64,000 nucleotides of DNA from Struthio camelus (taxonomy: Eukaryota > Chordata > Aves > Struthioniformes > Struthionidae): the NCBI RefSeq assembly GCF_040807025.1, contig NC_090946.1, positions 7,420,001-7,484,000 on the forward strand, given 5' to 3'. A model generated the notes under the pieces. The model saw only the letters and a program-made list of their open reading frames with translations. It searched no databases and was not told the DNA's origin. Positions 37,590-48,120 of this stretch are shown here, piece after piece. Position 1 is the stretch's first letter, and every line of letters begins with the position of its first letter. The translations under genes and the position numbers were made by a program.

Positions 37590-38210
37590 AGAGGGGGGAT
37601 CCTGCCCCCAAGGAGGGGGGATCCTGCCCCCAAGGAGGGGGGGATCCAGCCCCCAAGGAGGGGGAAACCTGCCCCCAAGGAGGGGGGATCCTGCCCCCAA
37701 GGAGGGGGGGATCCAGCCCCCAAGGAGGGGGAAACCTGCCCCCAAGGAGGGGGGGATCCTGCCCCCAAGGGGGGGGGATCCTGCCCCCAAGGAGGGGGGG
37801 GATCCAGCCCCCAAGGAGGGGGGGATCCTGCCCCCAAGGAGGGGGGGATATCTGCCCCCAAGGAGGGGGGGATATCTGCCCCAAGGGGGGGGGGATCCTG
37901 CCCCCAAGGAGGGGGGAACCTGCCCCCAAGGAGGGGGGGATCCAGCCCCCAAGGAGGGGGGGATCCAGCCCCCAAGGAGGGGGGAACCTGCCCCCAAGGA
38001 GGGGGGAACCTGCCCCCAAGGAGGGGGAGGATCCTGCTCCCAAGGAGGGGGAGGATCCTGCTCCCAAGGAGGGGGGATATCTGCTCCCAAGGAGGGGGGA
38101 ACCTGTCCCCAAGGAGGGGGGGATATCTGCCCCAAGGGGGGGGGATCCTGCTCCCAAGCAGGGGGATCCCTGCCCCCAAGGAGGGGGGGGGATCTTGCCC
38201 TAGGGGCTGT
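37590..38210 (+). repeat. G/C-rich minisatellite upstream of CTNND1
   Basis: About 25 tandem units of 22-26 bp have the consensus GATCCTGCCCCCAAGGAGGG with variable G-run length. Variants at the ATCC position are GATCCAG, GATATCTG and GAAACCTG. Each unit pairs a G-run with a C-run, so single strands can form hairpins or G-quadruplexes. The array begins about 60 bp beyond the last CCAAT box of the CTNND1 promoter. Confidence 0.93.
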
Positions 38211-38440
38211 CTTTGCTCCTGGGGGGTGGATCTGCCCCCAGGAGGGTAGTTGCCCTTGGTAGGTTATCTGCCCCCAGGGGGGATCCTGCCCCCAGGACGG
38301 GACGTGCGCCAGGGGCGAAGAACTGCCCGGCGGAGGAGCTCTGTCCCTGGGAGGAAGAGCTGCCCCCAGGGCAGGGGGTCCGCCCCCGGGCACAGCAAGC
38401 TGCTCCCCGGGCTGGGGCTCTGCCCCCCGGCAGGAGCGGC
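38211..38440 (+). repeat. Degenerate tail of the minisatellite
   Basis: Diverged pieces such as CTGCCCCCAGGAGGG and ATCCTGCCCCCAGGA continue with irregular spacing past the clean array, as expected for old units at the edge of an expanding tandem repeat. Confidence 0.6.
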
Positions 38441-40154
38441 AGGGCGAGGAGGTCTCTGGGCAAAGCCCTTCCCCACCTCGGCAGCTCCTTCGGGCAGAGC
38501 GGCAGCGGATCCCCCTCCCGGCCTGGCACGCGCCCACGGGCCCTGCGCGACGGCCCCGGGCCCTGCGGCGGGGAAGGAGCGTACGCGGCACCCGTGGGGC
38601 TCAGCCCTCCCCGGGCTGGGGGTGGAGGAAGAAACGCGACAGTAGTCGGGGGGGAACTCCCTGGACGTGGGGCGACGGAGAAGGGCGGCGAACCCGCCGT
38701 GGGAGGCGATACCCTTGCCCCCTCCGCGGAAAGCCCGCAAACGCTCGCGCGTGTGAAGCACCACCGCTACCCCTGCGGGCCGCCTCCGAAGCCCAGGGGA
38801 TCATCGCAGGCCGAGCCTGTCTCCCATCCTGCCGCCGGACCCCCGTGCGCCCCCCCAGGCCCTGCTGCCCCTCCGGATTTGCGTGCGGCGGCGCCCTGCC
38901 CCATCGGCTTGCGCTCTGGCAGCCTGTGCGTCATGCTTGGCTCAGGAACGCTTCCAGGGGCTGCTCTTCCCATTAAAGTTTTCAGTTGTTTCTTACTCCA
39001 TCCCAGCTCCTTTTGCCTCCCCCGCCAGCCGCTGCCTCCGTCCTGACAAAACTGAGAGTTTGAGAGCGATCCCGATAAGGCAAGATGTGGCTAGCAAGGG
39101 ACTGACGCAGCCCGCGCCGGTAACGGGGGCTGCCTCGCCTGCGTGCGACCCCCTGAGACCGCGGGTGGAGGAACGCAGCCTGGGCGGCCGGGGCTAAACA
39201 CCTCATCTAGACGTGGGTGACCTGAAGGCCCAGCACCAGCAGGCGCGTCCCCGGTAAGGGGAGCAGGGGCGGATTTCAGAAAGCCCCTTGCGTGGCCAAG
39301 GCCGTGTGGGCCGCCGAAGGACTGCAAACACAGGGAATGGCTGTTACGAGTCCCATCAAAGCAAAGATGAGATAAGCCATTGGGAAGGGGTCTAGTGGGG
39401 AAGGCGCGGGGTCTTCGCGCGCCGCTAAAGCAATCGCGCCTTTCACAGTAGACTTGGAAAGAATCAAACGCAAACAACAACCCAGCTAAATTAATCCTGC
39501 TTTGCCCCCTCTTCCAAGGTACTAAATCAAACAGTGTTGCAATCGCTGCTGGGTCACAGAAATAATACAAGGGGATCTGGGTAGATACAGAGAGCCGGGG
39601 CCGGAAGTAGCAACAGGAGATTTAATAATTACAGCTAACGCAGCTGGAGAAATACAATTCCGAAATGCCGTACTCCACAAAAGAGAGTTACTCAGCTTGG
39701 CAAGGAAGTGGCGCCACTTCCCAGGGCCCAGGCTCCGCCGCTGACACTATATGGGAGCTGATTCAGAGTCGAGGGTGTACTGATAGCTCAAATGGGAGAC
39801 CGGCAGCCTCTTCTTTGCTGTAAGCACTCTCGCACGCGCACCTTTGTGCTCTTCCAGTAACGGAGATTTTCCCCTTTTTTAACAAAGGTCTGGAAGCGAT
39901 GCAGAGCCTGCCTGTTTCCAGGTTAAGCGTCACTCACCTGAGAGAAGTCCTGATCCAGATCCCCCGAAGGTGACATTCATCCACCTTGTCTCTGGTTCTG
40001 GGCTGGCTGGATTCAGTGACTGGGGAGAATCCTGTCGGGTCCTGAGTGCCAAATTACTAGTAAGATAACGGCAGGAGGAAAAGAGTCGATTAAAGTCTTG
40101 GGTGGGGATGGGTGATTCTAGGAGTAAATATGCATAGCCTGGTTAAGCAAGGAG

Positions 40155-40310
40155 GAGGTGGGGGAGATGCGATAGCAGCCTGCAAATGTTTGAAGAAGGT
40201 AATCCCCCAGCCAGGGGTGGAGGTTGCCGAGGGTGCTGCAAAAAGGCCTAAGGAGGAGAAATGGGATTAAGTTAACGTGAAGGACACATTTAGAGAGATT
40301 ATCAGGGCGG
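40155..40310 (+). mobile_element. Possible ancient CR1-like LINE fragment
   Basis: The order of short blocks (GGGGGAGATGCGATAGCAGC, CAAATGTTTGAA, GAAATGGGATTAAG, ACATTTAGAGAGATTATCAGG) resembles the conserved 3' part of CR1 LINEs in sense orientation. The similarity is weak and split. Confidence 0.35.
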
Positions 40311-42699
40311 GCGGGGGACTCCCAAACCCTCCCTGACGTTACATCAATAAAACATTCTTCAACGTGCTGGCTGGAAAGAGAGCAGGGGCGGGGGGGGTTC
40401 AGGGATGGCGGGACCTCTGCCTCTCACAGACAGCAGGAGGTTTCTCTGTCCCACGGCACAGGCGAACTGAGACCTTCTTCCTGCGCCCCTTTCGTCCTCA
40501 CCCCTGCCTGATCCTCGTCTCCCAAAATCGGGAAGACACGGCCCCCCTCAGCCCTGTGGCTTGAGTGAGAACTGCTCCTGGATCACGGCTAATCCCTCGC
40601 TGCCCTCCTCTTTTCCACGCGAGCCACTCGACGCGCTGGAAGAAGGCACTTTTGTGAGTTGGCTGGACTTGGCCAGGGAGTTCAAAGATACAACGGGAGG
40701 TACAACAGGCTCGCGGTGGGGCGCACGCGGGAGCCTGGCACGATCACACAAACCTTGTGCCTTCAGGAAGCCAGGCTTAAAAAGCCAGCCATGAAACCTA
40801 CAGCATCGTTATGGTGGGAGTCACCAGATGGAGCTGTTCCACGTCAGCTCACAAATTATTTCAATCCACAGGTGGATTTCGAGCGTTGCCTCCAGTGCCC
40901 TTCTTTCACCCCATCGCTGTCCCAATTTGCCCAGGCTGCGTGACAGGGAGAGCTGGTCTCCTGACACGTCTCTGCCCCTCAGGGGAGCGGGTGGCCAAGA
41001 GCAGGGTGCTCAAACCGTGCTAGGCTTTGCCCCGGAGAAAAAGCATGAGGCACACACGCCGCGCGCCCCGACACGCGACAGGGGAGAGCGCGCGGCAGAC
41101 GGCTGCCCCTGACACGGACGACAGGTAAGCGGCCACCAGCGCACAAAGCCTGGGGCGTCCTTCTGGCGTGCCTGATACACGGCTGCGTTGCTGCTGTTGC
41201 AATCAGCCCAGAAATTTAACAGCCTTTAGAGTCTTTGGAGAGTTTCTTCCAAAATTAAACAGTAGAAACGCACCATCGTGAACACACCTACGTTGGCTCT
41301 GAATTGCAGCTAGAGTCAGACCTCTTTGAGGCCCGAGTGAGTGCCTCTGTGGTCCTGAGGGCTGCAGGGCTGAACTGGACGGGGTCTAATAGGACATTTT
41401 CATCCCTACGTCCTGATTCAGGAGCGGCCTGGCAGCAGCCAGAACACCCAGTAATACGTGCTTACTTTTGAAGGCAGATTGAATCCTGATCCTCCGGCTT
41501 CGGCTCACCCAGCAGCAGATAATGCTCTTGTTTGAACAGAAGTACTGTGGCAGATGAGTCCCATCCCACCGCTTCCTGAGGAGGACAGAAGAGATGTGTC
41601 AGTAGCATGGGAAAACCTGCCCTCTTTTCACAGTAATTATGTGTAATAACATCTTACGCATCCCCTTTCATCCTACAGCGCTGTCAATGCCTTATCCAGA
41701 CGAGACGCCCAGAAAACGCAGCTACCGCCGGAATAGAGCAAGACGACTTGTTTACAAGACAGACCACTGCTCCGCAGCAGCGGAGGGCAGGAGGAAGAGG
41801 AAGCTGCCGTCTCCAGGTCCAGCGCAGGCAGTTCAGAAAGGTGGCCTGCATTGTTCTAAATCAGGATAACGAGGCACTTCCGCGGCCCCTTTCCTATGGT
41901 AATCCCAACAGGTTGTTGTCTTCCCCCCCTGCAAAAGGGGAAGCGCGGCTGCGGGGAGGTTGAAACGACTCACCCGACTCACCCACCCGTCAGAAGCCCG
42001 CATTAAACAGGCGGAGGGAAGCCGCGGCTGCCTCAGCTTTTCAGCCCTAATTCTAACACGCCAGCCAAGAAAGCAACTCAGATTTCAGCCCAGTCCACCC
42101 CAACATCGCCCTGGAAGCTCCGCGTGCCCTGCATGGTGCTGAGCCAGAGGCTGAGCGCGGTACCTGCATCCCTCCCGCCTGCCTCCTGCTGTGCCAGGCC
42201 TCCTGTTAACCTCTGAAACCTGACCTAGCTGCACCCTGCTGCGCTTCTGGACCATCAAGTTCCTGTTACATCTTTCGCTCAGATGTCTGAATGACTGAAG
42301 CACGCGCAGAAATCTCCTTCCCTCCCAGGCCTGCAGCGTTCGGTCGCTGTTTACAGTCTCTTCTTCTTCCTCTCTCCACCTCTAGCCCTTTCCTCGCAAT
42401 AGACCCCAGCCCTCACCTCTCCTTTCCGGGGCAGAAGCAGCAAAATCAGAGAAACCGCCCGAAAACGGGAAACAAGAGGCAGCTCCTGCACTGTAGAGTC
42501 TAGCAAGGAAAGCAAAAGGGGCCATCACTGGAAGATAATCACAACTGTGAGACCCAGGCTAAGAATTTTTTTTCTCTTAAGGAAATCAGGAGCCCAGCAT
42601 CTCCTGATTTGAAGGGTATAGGAGACATGGGAAAGACGCCCCTTGTCCTGTGGAGATGCCTCTCTCCCCATCGACTGCAGAGGGAGCCCGGATAACCAG

Positions 42700-42730
42700 T
42701 TAATGCTTAGGCCTTGTCCAGACGGAGATA
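42700..42730. mobile_element. Possible isolated MITE terminus
   Basis: GCTTAGGCCTTGTCCAGACG resembles the end sequence (CTTGTCTACAC-like) of the MITE family at 43105-43402. No matching second end was found nearby apart from that element. Confidence 0.35.
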
Positions 42731-43104
42731 CCGTCCCTTCCCCTCCCCTCCCCTCCGAGTCCCAGGAGGAGATAAACGCAGCTCGACTCCCCCGAGCCAC
42801 CCAGGGCTCTGCCAAGCCACAGGCCGCAGATGGGCGCATGAGAGGGCACAGGCCCCACAGTTCCGGCCCAGCAAAGCAAAGACCTGGCTGGGGCACACCA
42901 ACATGCTCTCCCGAGCCTTGTTCCTGCCGTTTTCGCCGCGTAGACAGCAAAGCTTAAGAAGGAAAGAAGGCATTGCTGTAGACCTGGATCTCATCAGGGT
43001 CTGGCTTTGGGCATAGGTGGGGTGCCTGCCTGCTCCCACGAGTGGGGGACTGCTCCTGCATCCCACAGTTTAGGTACAACCCCAGATAATTAACTTTTGG
43101 ACAC

Positions 43105-43402
43105 CCAAAGGAAAGAATCAGTCTTAAAACATTTTGCTGGCATGGCGATGAGAGTTAGAGTCGAGTATTTTTAGCCAGGGATTCTGGCTGAAAGCGTGGC
43201 CTTGGGGATAAAGGGAGAGGAGGCCATGGGACAAAAGGGTGTTGGCGCTTTTTCCAGCATAGATTATTTGGCTTTGGGTACTGGTAAAAGTTACACTAAT
43301 AAAAGGCCTCTTTTGTGTGCAGGCTGTATCTACAATGGGAGTGTTTGCTGGTATTGCCGGATCATATATCAGTAACTTTTTAAGGGCAGACAAGGCCATC
43401 GG
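43105..43402 (-). mobile_element. Decayed nonautonomous DNA transposon (MITE)
   Basis: Inverted terminal blocks are present: AGTCTTAAAACATTTTGCTGG on the left, and on the right the complement of GGCCTTGTCTGCCCTTAAAA. Internal motifs such as CAGCAAACACTCCCATTGTA and GGCCTTTTATTAGTGTAACT fit an abundant MITE type in turtle and crocodile genomes whose ends read CCTTGTCTACACTTAAAA. The copy is well diverged, about 300 bp and AT-richer than its surroundings. I recall the family from memory, and its superfamily is uncertain. Confidence 0.6.
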
Positions 43403-46080
43403 AGAGGAGGGAGAGGTAGCACCGTGGCTGTTGGGGTCGGAGTTTCGCAGCGGCGAGGCTCTGAGGACTTTTGCATGACGGGGATTAGCCCTGCGGCCTT
43501 TGCGAAATACCAAAAACGCCTCAAACCAAAGGGCCCGTCACCTGTGCTGGACCCAGGATTTTCTGTCGCCGCCTGAAAGCGGCTCTGTTGGCACGTCAGG
43601 CCAGAGCGCCCTTCTGAGTCACGCAGGCGGCGAATAACGAGCGCGATTCAAAGGCAGCCCGTTCTGCTGGCAGGCCCGAAGGGTACTGCGCCCGGTCCCC
43701 CGGCGCCCTGACCGCTTCACACGCTCTCCTTCTGCCACGGGAAACATGCCTTCCCTTTTTGCCCGCTGCGACTGCCGGGCTTCGCTTCCCAGTCGCTATC
43801 ACGAGACACACGGGACAGCTTTCGGGGCCGTTGAGGTCTGTCTCTGCAGGACGCCGGGACGCCCTCGTCCACGGCACACCCCGAGGGGCTGTGCCCGGTT
43901 CCACGTGAAGGACGTTCTCTGCGGGCAGGGGAGGCTTGCACAGGAAGAGCGGACTCTGCCCTTTAACGCTTTGCTTTCCCGATCCCTGGCCAGCAGCAGC
44001 GTGAACGGGAGGTCGCGCAGGAGCCGCTTACCACAGCGCGAGCATAACTACCACCTCTGAAGCCAGGAGCCTGTCCCTCCCGCGGCGTCCGCGGCCTAAC
44101 CTCTGTCAGACCGTGAGGCCTCAGAGCCTCCCAAGCCTCGGGGACGTACCACGCACGGGCAAAACAGGGCAGCCGCTAAGCCGCACGCTCCGTCTCCCTT
44201 TGTGGCCGTACAGGTGCCTGGGGTTCGGCTTAGACTGAGGACAGCAAGTCCTGTCTCCGGGCCAGCAAGGGGCACGCAGCGAAGATTCACCCATCGCCAA
44301 ACAATCAGGATTTTGCCTCACCTGCTGATCAGTCGCTCGGTCGCAGGGGGAAGCCTCTCTGATATCAGCGCTTTGGAATTTTTTAATTTAACTTTGCGTT
44401 GGCTCGCTTTCTTTCACTTGACTTCTCTGGCCTGCTCGGCTCACCCAGCTGAAAAGCAATTTCCAGCGTTAACGTCCCCCCGATCGCCAGCTCCTGATCA
44501 GAGCATCTGCTTATAAGTCAAGCCTGGCTGGAGAAGGAGTTTTCTCTCGGTTCCTCTGCCGTTCCCCACTGAATGAACTCCCCCTCTCTTTACTCTGCAA
44601 TCTCAGCATGGTTGGGGCATGACGTAAAAAACTATGAAGCAGCGGGGAAGGCTGGACTGCTAAGCATACCCTAAAACCACTCGTATGTTCTCTTTCGGGC
44701 TGCGGAGGCTGCTTTTCCAAACTCCACAGCCACGCTGAGCATCTCTTCAGCACACCGCTGGCGAGCCAGGTCCTGGGATCGCAGCTGGCGACGCGCCACG
44801 GAGGTCTCCACAGGGATTTCCCAGGGATGGGGATCAAGACGGGCGGGGGACGAAGTGGACCCGCGGACCGATTACCACGCTGAGAATCAACAGGCAGATT
44901 TAAAAAACAGAGTGAGCAGAGTCAAGCTCTGGAATCCACATACACGCACCTAAATCCGTAACTTTTTTAGCCGTATCCTTTTGCTCCCAATGAATTCGAG
45001 CTTTCCAAGCAACAACTGCGATTATTATAATTCCAAGAGCTTGCAGGGGGCGGGGAGGAAACATCTTCTGTACTTTTCTTCTATTTTTATGAGCACATGA
45101 TAGCACTTTGATACAAAATTACGTGTTTCACTGCTTCCCTTGGTATTTACAGCCTCAGTCAAAGCCACCCGAGGTCAGCGGAAAGGCTGCCACTAACCTC
45201 AGTAGCCTCTGGCCCAGACCCACAACCAGTCACTTTCCTCCTTGGTTGGCATCTGCTCTGCACACAGCAAAGATTGAGAAAAGCACCCTCACATGTCGAA
45301 ACACATGAAAAGCCATCTGCAAAGCCACAGAAAACATTAGGGGATGACACTGCATTTAACTAGTTGCAAAAAACTTTGTAGATTAAAAATCTACAGTGTT
45401 GTTTAGACTCTCATTCTTCTTTAGCTCTTAAAATTTCCACCCACTTTGGTTGTTTGTAAGAGCGGCTAATAACTCCAGGCAATCGGGCTGGGATTACTCT
45501 AACTGTTGTTCCTGTGTGCGGAGTGACTGACGCAGATGTTTCTACAATGGATGCTTTATAAACTGACAAAACACATTTCAAATCCTGTAAGCAGGCAGCG
45601 TCGCTTGCACGAAGGCTGGTTTCCGAAATACCCACCATCAATCCTCCCCTTTTTGCCCAGCGTTTGTGTGCGGCTCCGTCTTCCTCACAGGCGTCAGGAA
45701 ACCGTGAAAACGCCACGTCTCACGCACAAGGCCACAACGCGTTTTCTAAGCCCAAAGCAAAGCTCCGAGCGGGGCGCCGACCGAGCGGACGCACGACCAG
45801 TTGTAGCGCCGCCACGCCGGGAAGAGCTTCTTGGCAAACAGCAGGCCCTCATCCCAGTTATTTCTCTCTTGTCCGCGGTGCTTAAACCCCTTAGCGACAG
45901 GGCTGAAGATCCAACACGGCGAGACAACGCGGCGCGCCCTTGAAAAGGCCTTCGCCTCAGGGAGGCCGCCGTAAGCCACAGAGGCCTGGGACGGGTATTT
46001 CCCTCAGCAACACCCCCCCTCCCCCCACCAGAAAGGAGCCGCTCCGGCCACTCTGGCACCTGCAGTCACGACTCCGCCAG

Positions 46081-46678
46081 CCGTGGGCCCCCGCGGGGCG
46101 GCAGAGAGGGAGGGAAAGGCGGAAGGCGGCGCGGCGCCATGTCGCGAGCAGCGGCGCCATGTCGCGAGCAACGGCCGTCGTCGCCGTCCGCCGGCGGTGG
46201 CACCGCCCTCCCTCGAGGAGTTCCCGCCAGAAGCGGAAGCCGCGCTGGGATTGGCTGGCGGGGCGGGCCAATGGCGGGGCGGTTGCTGGGCAGGTTCCCT
46301 CGCGGGGAACGTTCTGGGGAGGGGCGGGGCGGGGCGGAGTGAGGCGCGCACGCGCGTGGGCACGCGGGCGCGGGCAGGCGCCGCCCGCCCCGCTTCCTCC
46401 CTCCTCCCACTCGGCACTTCCGCCCGCGTGGGTGCGTGGCGGGCGGGCGAGGCCGGGAGCCGGGGGGCCACCCACGCGGGCCTGCCCCTCGCAGGGCGCC
46501 GCCGTGGGCGCCTCGCCCCCCCACGCAGCGCTCCTCTCTGCACCCCCAGCTGCAGCGCGTCCACCAACGCCACCGCGGAGGCCGCCGCGAGGAGGGCGAG
46601 AACCCCCCCCCCGCCCCCACGAGGAAGGCCCACGGGTGACACGCCGCCGCCACCCGCTCCCTCGCGGCAGGGGCGCCC
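46081..46678 (+). promoter_or_regulatory. BTBD18: BTBD18 CpG-island promoter with a 20-bp tandem duplication
   Basis: This is a CpG island immediately upstream of the BTBD18 start. A perfect tandem duplication of GCGGCGCCATGTCGCGAGCA occupies 46131-46150 and 46151-46170. Each unit carries GCCAT (YY1-like) and TCGCGA, the core of the BANP/Kaiso-type element. Further sites include CCAAT at 46268-46272 (GGGCCAATGGCGG) and GC boxes near 46320-46340. A noncoding first exon is possible. Confidence 0.5.
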
Positions 46679-47855
46679 ATGGGCTCGCCGGCGGCCGGGC
46701 CGCGGCTGCTGTACCGCAGCTCCCGCCTGCTGCGCGCCGCCTTCCTCCAGCTGCACCGGCAGCAGCAGCGGGCCGACGTCTTCTGCGACGTGCTGCTGCA
46801 AGCGGAAGGTGAGCGAGCCGGAGGGACCGCCGCCGCCCCCTTCCCCCCCACCCCAAATCACCCCCCCCCTCCTCGGCCGGAGCGGGACCGGCGCAGAGCG
46901 GGGTGGGCAGGGGGGCTGCCACGGGCCCGCCGTTGCTTTGCAGGCCAAGCGGTGCCGGCTCACTGCTGCGTCCTGTCCGTGTGCAGCCCCTTCTTCATGG
47001 AGCGGTTGGCTGCGGAGCTGCCGCCCCGGGGTCGCAGGGTGGTGCTGGAGCTGACCGGCTTGAAGATCGGGGCGCTGCGCAAGCTGGTGGATTTCCTCTA
47101 CACGGCCGAGCTGGAGGCGTCGCGGGAGGAGGCGCAGGAGGTGCTGGCGGCCGCCCGGCAGCTCCGCGTGGCCGAGCTCGAGTCGCTGCAGCTGAAAGGC
47201 GGCCGGTTGGTGAAACCCGGCCCCAGCTGGCGGCTCGACCGCGGTTGCTTGCGGACCCCCCGACCCGCCTCCCCGGGGGGCTGCGGGAAGCCGGCCGGCG
47301 CTCCGCCGCAGGGGCAGACCCCACCGGTGACCAAGCGAGCCGGCTGCCCCGGTCCCGTGGGGCCCGTCAAGCTCAGGAAGGCGGTGAGCCGCGGTTGCTG
47401 GGAGGTGGTGCAGGAGGAGAGGTGCCCGCCGGGGCCGCGTCCCGCCGGGCTGGAGCCGGAGACGCCGGCGGGGGGCGACGCCGAACCCCGGCCCGGCCCG
47501 GCCCGGCCCGGCCCCCGCCGTGGGGCAGCCGCCCGCCGGCCGGCGCTCTCTGCCCCGCGCCCACCGCCCCAGGAAACCGGCGCGGGTGCCCCCCGCCGCC
47601 AGGCAAAGCCGCGAGCCAGCGGGGGCCCGGGACCCCCTGCAGCGGGACCCGCCGCAGCGGGACCCCCCGAAGGGCCGGGGGCTACCGAGCCAGCCTAAAA
47701 GGGGCGACCCGGCCGGCGGGGGGCCGCCGACCGGCCCCGGGGGGGCCGAGGCGGAGGAGATCGACGTGGGCGCCACCGAGCCCCGCTTGCCCCCCGGCGC
47801 TGTCTGCGTCCGGCCCAGCCCGTCCTCCGAGTCGGACGTGGATGTCCTGAGTTAG
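46679..47855 (+). CDS. BTBD18: BTBD18, BTB domain protein 18 (frame interrupted)
   Basis: BTBD18 is a nuclear BTB protein known in mouse to help transcription elongation at pachytene piRNA loci. Exon 1 is 46679-46808 (MGSPAAGPRLLYRSSRLLRA...DVFCDVLLQAE, donor GTGAGC). Exon 2 starts at 46944 (GQAVPAHCCVLSVCSPFFME). The BTB fold covers residues about 30-140, ending ARQLRVAELESLQL as in human. VKLRKAVSRGCWEVVQE aligns with human VKLRKIVNGTCWEVVQE. That frame stops at 47696-47698, but the conserved C-terminus EEIDV...PSSESDVDVLS (human PSSESETEVDILT) lies in another frame and ends at TAG 47853-47855. One extra 5-bp unit in the CCCGG tract at 47486-47515 would make a single 348-aa frame. The alternatives are an intron, a collapsed assembly or a true frameshift. 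The human protein is about 712 aa, so the middle is greatly shortened. Confidence 0.88.
47486..47515 (+). repeat. BTBD18: (CCCGG)n pentanucleotide tract in BTBD18
   Basis: About five tandem GCCCG units lie in the coding exon between the conserved BTB half and the conserved C-terminal tail. The unit length is not a multiple of three, so unit gain or loss changes frame. See the BTBD18 entry. Confidence 0.85.
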
Positions 47856-47932
47856 GGGCGCCCCGAGGCATCGCCCCGCTGCGGGGGGGGGGGGGGTTAC
47901 GAGGGCAGCAGCGGGACTCGCGTTTCGTTGGA

Positions 47933-47938
47933 AATAAA
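47933..47938 (+). terminator. BTBD18: BTBD18 poly(A) signal AATAAA
   Basis: AATAAA lies 78 bp after the BTBD18 C-terminal stop, followed by a GC-rich then G/T-containing stretch. Only 82 bp separate it from the opposing SELENOH signal. Confidence 0.75.
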
Positions 47939-48020
47939 GAAAAAAGCGTTGGAGCGGCGAGCGCTGTCCGCGTGCCCCTGCAGCAGGAAAGGCAGCCGCG
48001 CCGCGGGGAGGTGGCACAGA

Positions 48021-48026
48021 TTTATT
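48021..48026 (-). terminator. SELENOH: SELENOH poly(A) signal AATAAA
   Basis: TTTATT on the plus strand, 200 bp after the SELENOH stop and downstream of its SECIS element. Cleavage is expected near 48000-48010. Confidence 0.75.
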
Positions 48027-48120
48027 GCGAGACGACCCAAAACGCGACAAACCGCCATCGGGATGGGGGGGGGGAAGCATCGGCGAGCAGAGCGCAGGGG
48101 TGCTAGCGACGGGACGGGGT

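Larger units (their letters stand above)
38441..46080. other. Intergenic CTNND1-BTBD18
   Basis: About 7.6 kb holds no recognised gene. Less GC-rich islands near 39300-40400, 41200-41700, 43080-43400 and 44880-45600 alternate with CpG-rich DNA. A MITE, a possible transposon end at 42704 and a possible LINE fragment are listed separately. Longer open frames here (for example 39091-39570 minus and 45411-45716 minus) match nothing I recognise. Confidence 0.5.

Noticed and set aside
37515-38591. Open frames of 240-520 codons on both strands rich in GGSCPQGGG or GAGSPPPWG repeats
   Set aside because: They are translations of the tandem repeat, open in several frames at once, with no start context or conserved flanks.
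39091-39570. 159-codon minus-strand frame beginning MYYFCDPAAIATLFDLVPWK
   Set aside because: No family recognised and no splice or promoter context. Kept only as an unexplained intergenic stretch.
43124-43513. 129-codon minus-strand frame
   Set aside because: Most of it lies inside the decayed MITE and matches no protein I know.
46004-47776. 590-codon minus-strand frame over BTBD18
   Set aside because: It is antisense to the conserved BTB exons, and the conserved peptide is on the plus strand.
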